A stretch of 22,043 nucleotides of DNA from HLUCCA09 sp038757905 (GTDB lineage Bacteria > Pseudomonadota > Alphaproteobacteria > Rhodobacterales > Rhodobacteraceae), in contig JBCDGG010000090.1 in the NCBI GenBank assembly GCA_038757905.1, forward strand, positions 1 through 22,043, given 5' to 3'. Positions 14,885 through 22,043 of this stretch are shown one piece after another. The translations under genes and the position numbers were made by a program. The stretch's first letter is position 1. Each line of letters starts with the position of its first letter. A model generated the notes under the pieces. That model made no database searches and was not told the DNA's origin. It saw nothing but the letters and a program-made list of their open reading frames with translations.

Positions 14885-16447
14885 TCACCGGTGGAAGATG
14901 TGCCGCGTGTTGGCCTCCAGACGCTGCCAGCCCGTGGCCGAGCCGTCCGGCCAGATCACGCGGATATCGGCGCTGTCGGCCTGTCCCAGCCCGAAATGGA
15001 GCGGCCCCGCTTGCCCCCCGGCATGTCCGCCGCCTACGGTGACCTCGCGCGCCTGGACGCCGTCTGCTGTCCGCACTTCGACCCAGGCACCAACGGCGCG
15101 GGTATTGGTTCCGGTCTGTCTGAGTTCGACCGCGAGCCACGCACCGGTGACAGGCGTCGTGTTCTGCCAGATCTCCAGGGGCGCGCGCCGGTTGACCACC
15201 ACGAGGTCCAGCCGGCCATCGCCGTCGAGATCGGCCAGCGCGGCGCCGCGCGACCGGTGCGTCGTTGCGATCCCGGCCTCGATCGAAGCTTCCAAGAATC
15301 GCCCGTCGCTCTGCTGCATCAACAGATTGTTGGGATCCTTCATCGCATTGGACGGCATTTGGTCGACGTTGCCCTTGGCGATGAACAGGTCCAGCCGGCC
15401 GTCATTGTCGACATCGCCGAACTCGGCGTGCCATCCCGTCGCCGGGCGTCCATCGTCGCCGATATGCGGGCGCTGGGCGTAGGTGCCAATGGCGTAGGGG
15501 GCGTTAGAGAAGCGCGCCCCGTCATTGAACTGAAGCAGCTGATCGCCCATGGATGTCAGCATGACCTCGGGAAACCCGTCGCCGGTCAGATCCGCGCTGG
15601 CGATGCCCATGCCCCAGAGAGAGACCTTCTGCCAACCGTCGGCCTCCGTGCGGCGGGCCAGCGGCGTGAGCCGCCACATCTCCTCATAGCCGCCGCGCAC
15701 GTAATAGTGCCGGTCGTTGGAGATGCGCAGCTCTGGCATTCCGCTGCGTTGCCAGTCCGAGATCAGCATCGACAGCGCGCAGTATCCAGGCGTCAGAACA
15801 TCGGGCACGGCAAACCCGGGCTCGGGGCCTTCCGGCGCGGGCCGGTAGAGCAGATTGTCGTCGCAGGCGCCGAACGGCCCTTCCGGATCGGCCCGGTCCA
15901 CGTAATTGCCGACGGCCAGAGTGGGCCACGTTTGCCCGGCTTCCCAAGTTGCGGCAAAGGCGGTGGACCATCGTTCGCCTGTCTCGAACTGCCATGCCTC
16001 CGTCGCCTCCTCGAAGCGGCAATCGCCCGTGCCGCGCAACAGCAGGTTGGCCCCGACCCGCAGCACCGCCAGATCGAGCGTTCCGTCGCTGTCGATGTCG
16101 AGCGGATAGGCCCCGGTGACCCCCGTCAGGTTGCCGCTTTCGGCCTCGCTCAGCGTGATCGGGGCGCCGGGCGCCTCTGTCCTGTTGACCAAAAGGCGAG
16201 ATGGGCCCGCCCCCCCTGCGACAAAAAGGTCCGGCCGGGAATCCCCGTTGCAATCGAGCACGGCGACACCGCCGCCCACGAAGTGCTCCCATCCGCCGTC
16301 ATAGACATGCGCGGGCGCGCCATCGCTTCGATCGACAAAGACGGGCGTGCCGCCTGTGCCCGCGGCTTGGGCAAAGCTTGCGGGCAGGCCGAACGCCAAA
16401 AGTGGCAGGATTCCCAGCGCCCTTAGTGAAGCTCGATCACATCTCAT
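14885..16447 (-). CDS. Secreted FG-GAP/VCBS repeat protein, CRTAC1 family with ASPIC/UnbV domain
   Basis: A 520-residue exported protein. The signal peptide is residues 1-28 (LGILPLLAFGLPASFAQA). It is followed by a beta-propeller of FG-GAP repeats with calcium-loop motifs starting at Asp65 (DCNGDSRPD), Asp117 (DIDSDGTLD), Asp286 (DLTGDGFPE), Asp345 (DVDNDGRLD) and Asp406 (DLDGDGRLD). The C-terminus (about 435-520) is an ASPIC/UnbV domain with VGAWVEVRTADG, QAREVTVGGG and IRVIWPDGS. The family is known from human CRTAC1 and many bacteria, and its bacterial role is unknown. The start at 16447 is chosen because the signal peptide follows. The in-frame extension to 16993 overlaps xylF and is not credible. 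The gene converges with the di-heme cytochrome gene and diverges from xylF. Confidence 0.9.
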   Translation of the reverse strand: MRCDRASLRALGILPLLAFGLPASFAQAAGTGGTPVFVDRSDGAPAHVYDGGWEHFVGGGVAVLDCNGDSRPDLFVAGGAGPSRLLVNRTEAPGAPITLSEAESGNLTGVTGAYPLDIDSDGTLDLAVLRVGANLLLRGTGDCRFEEATEAWQFETGERWSTAFAATWEAGQTWPTLAVGNYVDRADPEGPFGACDDNLLYRPAPEGPEPGFAVPDVLTPGYCALSMLISDWQRSGMPELRISNDRHYYVRGGYEEMWRLTPLARRTEADGWQKVSLWGMGIASADLTGDGFPEVMLTSMGDQLLQFNDGARFSNAPYAIGTYAQRPHIGDDGRPATGWHAEFGDVDNDGRLDLFIAKGNVDQMPSNAMKDPNNLLMQQSDGRFLEASIEAGIATTHRSRGAALADLDGDGRLDLVVVNRRAPLEIWQNTTPVTGAWLAVELRQTGTNTRAVGAWVEVRTADGVQAREVTVGGGHAGGQAGPLHFGLGQADSADIRVIWPDGSATGWQRLEANTRHIFHR

Positions 16448-16579
16448 CGGCCAACCATGCTCAATTTCCGCGCGGCGGGGAAGGCGTCTTGTCCGCGGTG
16501 CCCCACGCCGTGCGCGCGCCCGCCGTTGCCGCTGCGCCAAGCGCGGCCGGGCCCCAACCCCCTGCGTTCCCTGTTCTTT

Positions 16580-16608
16580 TTGACAAGACCCCGGCAGGCC
16601 GTCATCAT
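16580..16608 (+). promoter_or_regulatory. Candidate sigma-70 promoter of the xylose operon
   Basis: A perfect TTGACA (-35) at 16580-16585 is followed after 17 nt by CATCAT at 16603-16608, which matches TATAAT at 4 of 6 positions. It lies 62 nt before the xylF start on the same strand and is the best hexamer pair in this gap. Confidence 0.45.
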
Positions 16609-16633
16609 CTTCGCACACGGCGATTCCGCCGGG

Positions 16634-16652
16634 CCGGCCATGGGAGGGCCGG
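16634..16652. promoter_or_regulatory. Inverted repeat in the xylF leader
   Basis: A perfect 6-bp inverted repeat CCGGCC-N7-GGCCGG lies between the candidate promoter and the xylF Shine-Dalgarno sequence (GGAGG, 16661-16665). It could be a repressor operator (for example for a XylR-type regulator encoded elsewhere) or a leader RNA hairpin. Neither is shown. Confidence 0.35.
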
Positions 16653-16670
16653 TTTCTCAGGGAGGCTAAA

Positions 16671-17696
16671 ATGCGAAACATAATTCTTGCGGCCGCCGTT
16701 TCGGCGGTTGCTGCCGCTGCTGCTTCGGTGGCACCCGCACAGACCGTGGGCGTCAGCTGGTCCAACTTCCAGGAGGAGCGGTGGAAGACCGACGAAGCCG
16801 CCATGCGGGCCGCGCTCGAGGCCGGCGGGGCGACGTATATCTCGGCTGACGCGCAATCGTCTTCGGCCAAGCAGCTCTCCGATATCGAGAGCCTGATGGC
16901 CCAAGGCGTCGACGCGCTGATCATCCTGGCCCAGGACACCGAAGCGATCATCCCCGCCGTGCAGGCGGCGGCCGACGAGGGTATTCCGATCATCGCCTAT
17001 GACCGTCTGATCGAGGATCCCCGCGCCTTCTATCTGACCTTCGACAACGTGGAGGTCGGCCGTATGCAGGCACGCGCCGTGCTCGCCGCGCAGCCGGAGG
17101 GCAATTACGTCATGATCAAGGGCTCCGCCGCTGACCCGAACGCCGATTTCCTGCGCGGCGGCCAGCAGGAGATCCTGCAGGATGCGATCGACGCGGGTGA
17201 GATCACTATCGTGGGCGAGGCCTATACCGATGGCTGGCTGCCCGCCAACGCGCAGCGCAACATGGAGCAAATCCTGACTGCGAACGACAACAATGTCGAC
17301 GCGGTGGTGGCCTCCAATGACGGCACCGCCGGCGGTGTCGTGGCGGCGCTGACGGCCCAGGGCATGGAGGGGCTGCCCGTCTCCGGCCAAGACGGCGATC
17401 ATGCCGCCCTCAACCGCGTGGCGCTGGGCACCCAGACCGTCTCCGTCTGGAAGGATGCGCGCGAGCTTGGCAAGGCTGCGGGCGAAATCGCCGTCGCCAT
17501 GGCGGGTGGCACCGGCATGGAAGACGTCGACGGCGCGACGAAGTTCTCCACCCCCGGCGGCAACGAGATGAACGCGGTCTTCCTCGCCCCGGTTCCCGTG
17601 ACGCAGGACAACCTGAGCGTCGTGGTGGATGCGGGCTGGATCTCGCAGGAATCGCTCTGCCAGGGCGTTTCCGGTGGCCCTGCGCCCTGCAACTGA
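16671..17696 (+). CDS. xylF: D-xylose ABC transporter, periplasmic substrate-binding protein
   Basis: A 341-residue periplasmic sugar-binding protein that delivers xylose to XylH/XylG. The signal peptide is residues 1-23, with cleavage likely after APA. Family segments are VGVSWSNFQEERWKTDE, LMAQGVDALIILAQDTEAI, GIPIIAYDRLI, YLTFDNVEVG, YVMIKGSAADPNA, VVASNDGTAGGVVAAL and VSGQDGDHAALNR, the pattern of XylF in the sugar-binding protein family of ribose and xylose. A strong GGAGG Shine-Dalgarno sequence lies 5 nt before the ATG. It is the first gene of xylFHGBA. A 12-bp hairpin follows it, which may keep its mRNA more abundant than the rest of the operon. Confidence 0.96.
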   Translation: MRNIILAAAVSAVAAAAASVAPAQTVGVSWSNFQEERWKTDEAAMRAALEAGGATYISADAQSSSAKQLSDIESLMAQGVDALIILAQDTEAIIPAVQAAADEGIPIIAYDRLIEDPRAFYLTFDNVEVGRMQARAVLAAQPEGNYVMIKGSAADPNADFLRGGQQEILQDAIDAGEITIVGEAYTDGWLPANAQRNMEQILTANDNNVDAVVASNDGTAGGVVAALTAQGMEGLPVSGQDGDHAALNRVALGTQTVSVWKDARELGKAAGEIAVAMAGGTGMEDVDGATKFSTPGGNEMNAVFLAPVPVTQDNLSVVVDAGWISQESLCQGVSGGPAPCN

Positions 17697-17721
17697 GCAT
17701 CGCGCCTCGGTTCTGAACCTT

Positions 17722-17748
17722 GCACCTCCATCCTGCGGATGGGGGTGC
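17722..17748 (+). promoter_or_regulatory. Strong intercistronic hairpin between xylF and xylH
   Basis: A 12-bp stem, GCACCTCCATCC paired with GGATGGGGGTGC, encloses a 3-nt loop and contains one G-U pair. It begins 25 nt after the xylF stop and ends 39 nt before xylH. No T-run follows, so it is probably not a full terminator. A role in stabilising the xylF part of the mRNA or in partial attenuation is inferred from position. Confidence 0.6.
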
Positions 17749-17787
17749 CTTCGCGTCCCCTCACGTCTTTGAATCCGGAATGCCCTT

Positions 17788-19140
17788 ATGACAGCCAGCA
17801 CGGACGAGCCGACCCGGGCCCCCGCCAAGGGGATGTTTGCAGCGCTTGAAATCGATACCCGTCTCCTCGGCATGATTGGCGCATTCCTCGTCATCTGCCT
17901 GGTGTTCCAGGTCTGGACGGGCATCAACACCCAGGGTCTGCGCGGCGATGTGTCGGCCAACCCTGCGTCATGGCTCTTGGATGGGCGGTTCCTCACGCCC
18001 CGCAATATCTTCAACCTGACGATTCAGACCGTCAGCGTGGCCATCATGGCCACGGGCATGGTCTTCGTGATCGTCACCCGGCATATTGACCTGAGCGTGG
18101 GCTCGCTGCTCGCCACATGCTCGGCGATGATGGCGATGACGCAGACGCTGATCGCACCGGATTGGCTTGGGCTCAGCCTCGGCCACCCCCTGATCGCGCC
18201 TCTGGCTATCCTGGTTGGGCTGCTGACCGGGCTTGCCATCGGTGCCTTCCACGGCTGGCTGGTGGGGTACGGGGCGATCCCGGCCTTCATCGTGACGCTG
18301 GGCGGCCTGTTTGTCTGGCGCAACGTGGCCTGGCACCTGTCCGGCGGGCAGACGGTCGGCCCTCTCGATCCCAGCTTTCAGCTCTTCGGTGGAATCAACG
18401 GCACCCTTGGCGAGTTCTGGTCCTGGGTGTTCGGGGCCGTTGCCGTGGCGGCGGCGTTCTACGGCCTCTTTCACGCGCGCCGCACGCGCGTGTCGCACGA
18501 CTTCCCGGTGAAGCCCGTTTGGGCGGAGCTGTTCGTGGGCGGGATCATCGGGGCGGCCATTCTGGGGTTCGTCGCTATCCTCAACGCCTACGAGGTGCCG
18601 GCGCGCCGCCTGGAGCGGGAGTTCGCCGAGCGGGGCGAAGTGATGCCGGAGGGGTTCACCACGGGCTACGGCCTGCCGATTTCGGTCTTCGTTCTGATCG
18701 TTGTGGCCATCGTCATGACGGTCATCGCCCAACAAACGCGGCTGGGGCGCTACATCTTCGCCGCGGGCGGAAACCCCGAAGCGGCCGAGCTGTCAGGCAT
18801 CCGCATTCCGGCGCTTACCGTCAAGATCTTCGCGATTGTGGGCGTGCTCTGCGCGATCTCGGCCGTCGTCGCGTCGGCGCGGCAGACGTTTCATTCCAAC
18901 GATATCGGCACGTTGGACGAACTGCGCGTGATCGCTGCCGCGGTGATCGGCGGCACGGCCCTGTCGGGCGGCGTGGGCACGATCTACGGGGCGATACTCG
19001 GGGCGTTGATCATGCAGAGCCTGCAATCAGGCATGGCCATGGTGGGCGTCGATGCGCCCTATCAGAACATCGTGGTGGGTATCGTGCTGGTGCTCGCGGT
19101 GTGGATCGACATTCAATACCGCAGACGGTCGGGGAGCTGA
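17788..19140 (+). CDS. xylH: D-xylose ABC transporter permease
   Basis: A 450-residue inner-membrane permease that forms the xylose channel with ATPase XylG. About ten or more hydrophobic segments are visible, starting with MIGAFLVICLVFQVW (about 29-43). Family motifs are VTRHIDLSVGSLLA, GAFHGWLVGYGAIPAFIVTLGG, RYIFAAGGNPEAAELSGI, VIAAAVIGGTALSGGVGTI and GAILGALIMQSLQSGM. These are those of the RbsC/XylH branch. It is longer than the 393-residue E. coli protein, partly because of an insert around 225-290 between helices. The gene lies 3 nt before xylG, and the end of xylH supplies a GGGGAG ribosome site for it. Confidence 0.95.
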   Translation: MTASTDEPTRAPAKGMFAALEIDTRLLGMIGAFLVICLVFQVWTGINTQGLRGDVSANPASWLLDGRFLTPRNIFNLTIQTVSVAIMATGMVFVIVTRHIDLSVGSLLATCSAMMAMTQTLIAPDWLGLSLGHPLIAPLAILVGLLTGLAIGAFHGWLVGYGAIPAFIVTLGGLFVWRNVAWHLSGGQTVGPLDPSFQLFGGINGTLGEFWSWVFGAVAVAAAFYGLFHARRTRVSHDFPVKPVWAELFVGGIIGAAILGFVAILNAYEVPARRLEREFAERGEVMPEGFTTGYGLPISVFVLIVVAIVMTVIAQQTRLGRYIFAAGGNPEAAELSGIRIPALTVKIFAIVGVLCAISAVVASARQTFHSNDIGTLDELRVIAAAVIGGTALSGGVGTIYGAILGALIMQSLQSGMAMVGVDAPYQNIVVGIVLVLAVWIDIQYRRRSGS

Positions 19141-19143
19141 GCC

Positions 19144-19914
19144 ATGGCAGACGATATCGACAGAACCGGCACGCCCCTGGTGGAGATGCGCAACATGCGC
19201 AAGGCGTTCGGCGGCATCCGCGCGGTCGACGACGTGTCGATCAAGCTCTGGCCCGGCGAGGTGCTGGGCGTGCTCGGCCACAACGGGGCCGGCAAATCGG
19301 TGCTGATGAAGATGCTCTCGGGCGCGCTGCCGCGCGATGCCGGCGACATCTACATCAACGGCAAGCTTGCGCAGATCAATTCGCCCCGGGACGCGCGCAA
19401 TTTCAATATCGAGACGATCTACCAGTACCTTGCGCTGGCCGACAATCTGGATGCCGCCGCGAACCTCTTCCTGGGTCGCGAGCTGGTCACGTCGACGGGG
19501 CTGCTCGATGACGCGACGATGGAGGCTGAGACGCGCAAGATCATGGGGCGCCTCACGCCGAATTTCCGGCGCTACAACACGCCGGTGGCCGGGCTTTCGG
19601 GCGGGCAGCGCCAATCCGTGGCGATCAGCCGGGCCGTCTACTTCAACGCCAAGATCCTGATCATGGACGAACCCACCGCGGCCCTCGGCGTCGAGGAGAC
19701 GCGCATGGTGGCGGAACTGATCGAGGAGCTGAAGAAACAGGGCATCGGCATCCTGCTCATCGATCACGACATCCACCAGGTGCAGAGCCTATGCGACCGC
19801 GCATCGGTCATGAAGAACGGCAAGCTCGTCGGTACGGTGCATGTCAACGAGGTGACGGATGACGACATCCTCGGCATGATCATTCTGGGCAAAAACCCGC
19901 CGCAGGCCGCCTGA
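19144..19914 (+). CDS. xylG: D-xylose ABC transporter ATPase, single-domain type
   Basis: A 256-residue ABC ATPase that powers xylose uptake through XylH. Walker A GHNGAGKS is at 45-52, the Q-loop Gln94 in IYQYLAL, signature LSGGQRQ at 151-157, Walker B ILIMDEPTAALG at 171-182 and the switch His208 in IDHDI. E. coli XylG has two fused ABC domains (about 510 residues). This one has a single complete, catalytic domain, as in related alphaproteobacterial xylose and ribose-type systems, and probably works as a homodimer. Its TGA stop overlaps the xylB ATG by one base (TGATG), which fits translational coupling. Confidence 0.94.
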   Translation: MADDIDRTGTPLVEMRNMRKAFGGIRAVDDVSIKLWPGEVLGVLGHNGAGKSVLMKMLSGALPRDAGDIYINGKLAQINSPRDARNFNIETIYQYLALADNLDAAANLFLGRELVTSTGLLDDATMEAETRKIMGRLTPNFRRYNTPVAGLSGGQRQSVAISRAVYFNAKILIMDEPTAALGVEETRMVAELIEELKKQGIGILLIDHDIHQVQSLCDRASVMKNGKLVGTVHVNEVTDDDILGMIILGKNPPQAA

Positions 19915-21353
19915 TGTATCTCGGTCTCGATCTCGGCACGTCCGGTCTCAAGGGCATCGTGCTGGATGAGCGACACGCCGTCGTCGCCGAGGCGACCGCG
20001 CCGCTGCACGTGTCCCGCCCCCGTGACGGCTGGTCGGAGCAGGATCCCGCGGACTGGATCGCAGCCGCCGAACAGGTGTTTCAGGACCTCGCCTCGAGCG
20101 TCGGACTTGGCACCGTTCGAGGGATCGGCCTCTCCGGACAGATGCACGGGGCGACGGTTCTCGATGCGGCGGATGCGCCTCTCAGGCCGTGCATTCTGTG
20201 GAACGATACGCGCAGTCATTACGAAGCCGCCGAGATGGACGCCGATCCGGTCTGGCGCGAGATCTCTGGTAACATCGTGTTTCCCGGGTTCACCGCGCCC
20301 AAGCTGGAGTGGATGCGCCGCCGCGAGCCGGATCTGTTCGGCCGGGCGGCGAAGGTGCTGCTGCCGAAGGACTATCTGCGCCTCTGGCTGACCGGCGAGC
20401 ATGTGAGCGAGATGTCCGACAGCGCGGGAACAAGCTGGCTCGACACGTCGGCGCGGGATTGGTCGGACACGCTGCTGGACCGTGCGGGCCTTTCGCGAAG
20501 CCACATGCCGCGGCTTGTCGAAGGGTCGGAGGTTTCAGGCACGCTGCGCAGCGCCCTGGCCACGCGCTGGGGGCTGCCCGAAGGGGTCGTCGTCGCAGGC
20601 GGCGGCGGAGACAATGCCGCTTCGGCCATCGGGGTCGGCGTCGTGCGCGCGGGGCAGGGGTTCGTCTCGCTCGGCACATCCGGCGTGCTCTTTGCTGCCA
20701 ACGAAGGATATGCGCCCGATCCGGACACGGCGGTGCACACGTTCTGCCATGCCTTGCCGGGCACCTGGCATCAGATGGGTGTGATCCTTGCCGCGACGGA
20801 TGCGTTGAACTGGTATGCCGGGCTTGTGGATGCCGATGCCGCGTCGCTGACGGCGGATTTGGGCCCGCTGCAGCCCCCCGGACGGCCGCTGTTTCTGCCC
20901 TATCTCGGGGGCGAGCGCACGCCGCTCAACGATGCCGATATCCGGGGCGCGTTTCTGTTTCTCGATCACGCCACGGACCGCGCCGCGGCCACGCGCGCGG
21001 TGCTGGAGGGCGTCACCTTCGCCCTGCGCGATTGTCAGGAGGCGCTGGCGGCCACCGGCACCCGGATCGAGACGCTGCTCGCCGTAGGCGGCGGCTCCCG
21101 GTCGGATTACTGGCTTCGCGCCGTTGCGACGGCCCTCGATACCCCGATCGGCGTGCCCGTGGCGGGTGATTTCGGCGGGGCTTTCGGCGCGGCGCGGCTC
21201 GCGATGATGGCCGCGACGGGGGGAGGCGCGGAACTCGCGCCGCCGCCGGAGATCGAGCGCACCGTCGCGCCCGATCCGGCGCTGGTCGATGCGTTCGATC
21301 GGGGGCATGCCCGCTTCGCCGCGGCGCGCGACAGCATAGGGAACCTGACATGA
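19914..21353 (+). CDS. xylB: Xylulokinase
   Basis: A 479-residue FGGY-family sugar kinase that phosphorylates D-xylulose to xylulose 5-phosphate for the pentose phosphate pathway. Visible are the phosphate-loop segment LGLDLGTSGLKG (residues 3-14), LSGQMHG (73-79), WNDTRS (96-101), the catalytic Asp233 in GGGGDNAASAIG, LGTSGVLF (253-260), and the C-terminal ATP-site segments LPYLGGERTP and VGGGSRSDYW. The length is normal. It is coupled to xylG by a 1-nt overlap and to xylA by a 4-nt ATGA overlap. The neighbours and the QMHG motif favour xylulose over glycerol as substrate. Confidence 0.96.
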   Translation: MYLGLDLGTSGLKGIVLDERHAVVAEATAPLHVSRPRDGWSEQDPADWIAAAEQVFQDLASSVGLGTVRGIGLSGQMHGATVLDAADAPLRPCILWNDTRSHYEAAEMDADPVWREISGNIVFPGFTAPKLEWMRRREPDLFGRAAKVLLPKDYLRLWLTGEHVSEMSDSAGTSWLDTSARDWSDTLLDRAGLSRSHMPRLVEGSEVSGTLRSALATRWGLPEGVVVAGGGGDNAASAIGVGVVRAGQGFVSLGTSGVLFAANEGYAPDPDTAVHTFCHALPGTWHQMGVILAATDALNWYAGLVDADAASLTADLGPLQPPGRPLFLPYLGGERTPLNDADIRGAFLFLDHATDRAAATRAVLEGVTFALRDCQEALAATGTRIETLLAVGGGSRSDYWLRAVATALDTPIGVPVAGDFGGAFGAARLAMMAATGGGAELAPPPEIERTVAPDPALVDAFDRGHARFAAARDSIGNLT

Positions 21354-22042
21354 CCGACTATTTCGCAGACGTGCCTGTGTGCCGCTACGAAGGCCCCGAC
21401 ACCGAGAACGAGTTTGCCTTTCGCCACTACAACCCCGACGAGATCGTCATGGGCAAACGGCTGGAGGATCATCTGCGCTTCGCCGTGGCCTATTGGCATT
21501 CCTTCGCATGGCAGGGGCAGGACCCGTTCGGCGGTCAGACGTTTCAGCGCCCGTGGTTCGGCGACACGATGGATCTGGCCAAGCTCAAGGCCGATGCCGC
21601 GTTCGAAATGTTCCACCGCGTTGGTGCGCCCTTCTTCTGTTTTCACGACGCAGATGTCCGCCCGGAGGGGGACAGTTTCGCCGAGAGCCTGCGCAACCTG
21701 GAAGAGATCGTCGATTACTTCGGGGTGAAGATGGAAGCGACGGGCATGCGCCTGCTCTGGGGCACGGCCAATCTCTTCACGCATCGCCGGTTCATGGCCG
21801 GCGCCGCGACCAAACCCGACCCGCAGGTGTTCGCCTACGCGGCGGCGACGCTGAAATCCTGCATGGACGCCACCTACGTTGTCTACGACTATAGCGCGGT
21901 CAGCGTGCACTCCTACAGTGCCTCCTCCGCCTCGGGACAGCCCCAGGGCGCCGTGCAAACCGAGCGCAAGTGCCTGAATCCAGACCAGCGCATCTTTCGC
22001 TGGCAGGGTGGCAAACAACAGCAACAGCGCTGCAGCACCTAG
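21350..22042 (+). CDS. xylA: Xylose isomerase, 5' portion only, fused to an unrelated tail
   Basis: Residues 1-175 are a clear xylose isomerase: DPFGGQTFQRPW, the catalytic pair His99 and Asp102 in FCFHDADVRPEG, RLLWGTANLFTHRR and VFAYAAATLKSCMDAT. The next family segment (GGxNYVLWGGREGYE) and everything after it, including the metal ligands EPKPQEP, NHATLAGH and the WDTDQFP region, are absent in all three frames. From 21875 the frame continues for 55 codons into an unrecognised tail rich in Ser and Gln and stops at 22040-22042. The full enzyme is about 435 residues, so this product could not work. It is translationally coupled to xylB (ATGA). The break may be an assembly chimera or a true rearrangement. 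Confidence 0.88.
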   Translation: MTDYFADVPVCRYEGPDTENEFAFRHYNPDEIVMGKRLEDHLRFAVAYWHSFAWQGQDPFGGQTFQRPWFGDTMDLAKLKADAAFEMFHRVGAPFFCFHDADVRPEGDSFAESLRNLEEIVDYFGVKMEATGMRLLWGTANLFTHRRFMAGAATKPDPQVFAYAAATLKSCMDATYVVYDYSAVSVHSYSASSASGQPQGAVQTERKCLNPDQRIFRWQGGKQQQQRCST

Positions 22043-22043
22043 A
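21875..22043. other. Unrecognised sequence joined to xylA at the window end
   Basis: These 169 bp follow the abrupt end of xylose isomerase homology. Forward frame 1 reads Ser/Gln-rich protein up to a stop at 22042. The reverse strand has an open frame with a Leu-rich start (LLLLFATLPAKDALVW) that could be read as a signal-like sequence. I recognise neither. The codon pattern (several CAG/CAA, AGC, TAC) differs from the upstream xylA. Confidence 0.6.

Noticed and set aside
13517..16447. A methanobactin-type locus (MbnH/MbnP) or mau cluster around the di-heme protein
   Set aside because: No MbnP-like gene, precursor peptide, TonB receptor or amine dehydrogenase gene is present. Only the di-heme superfamily resemblance remains.
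16448..16993. Longer N-terminus for the CRTAC1 protein
   Set aside because: The in-frame extension crosses the whole intergenic region and overlaps xylF. The signal peptide begins at the Met at 16447.
2..22035. CTGCAG sites close to both window ends suggesting a cloned PstI fragment
   Set aside because: The same hexamer occurs inside the window (for example at 2461 and 2761), so its presence near the ends is probably chance.

Overview
The window looks like a piece of a high-GC alphaproteobacterial chromosome, most likely from the Rhodobacteraceae / Roseobacter group. This rests on the alphaproteobacterial-type SerC, the four-gene Mce/Mla-type operon, the one-domain XylG and the compact xylFHGBA order. 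No phage, IS element, CRISPR array, rRNA or tRNA was recognised. The order is: the 3' part of a zinc-ribbon membrane protein gene (-), serC and serA (+), a weak small ORF, a thiolase (+), an ankyrin-repeat protein (-), dnaX (+), an Mce/Mla lipid-transport operon (-), a MauG/cytochrome c peroxidase-like di-heme protein (+), a secreted FG-GAP/CRTAC1 protein (-), and the xylose operon xylF-xylH-xylG-xylB-xylA' (+).

The left third is core metabolism. SerA and SerC make the first two steps of serine synthesis from 3-phosphoglycerate, and the thiolase handles acetoacetyl-CoA or 3-ketoacyl-CoA. The ankyrin gene faces the thiolase and diverges from dnaX, the clamp-loader subunit. The middle holds a minus-strand operon (permease with STAS domain, ATPase, MCE protein, lipoprotein; gaps of 1 and 3 nt and a 4-nt overlap). 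It should move lipid between the inner and outer membranes. Next, two exported proteins face each other tail to tail with only 12 bp between them: a di-heme c-type cytochrome and a calcium-motif FG-GAP protein with an ASPIC/UnbV end.

The right third is a D-xylose uptake and catabolism operon. It has a good candidate promoter, an inverted repeat in the xylF leader, and a strong hairpin between xylF and xylH.

Two places look structurally wrong. Near 645-660 the zinc-ribbon gene and serC run head to head into each other and both lack their normal N-terminal ends. At 21875 the xylA reading frame leaves the xylose isomerase family abruptly and runs into an unrecognised 55-codon tail. Both are best explained as rearrangement or assembly/amplification junctions, and they are the most important things to check before using this annotation.
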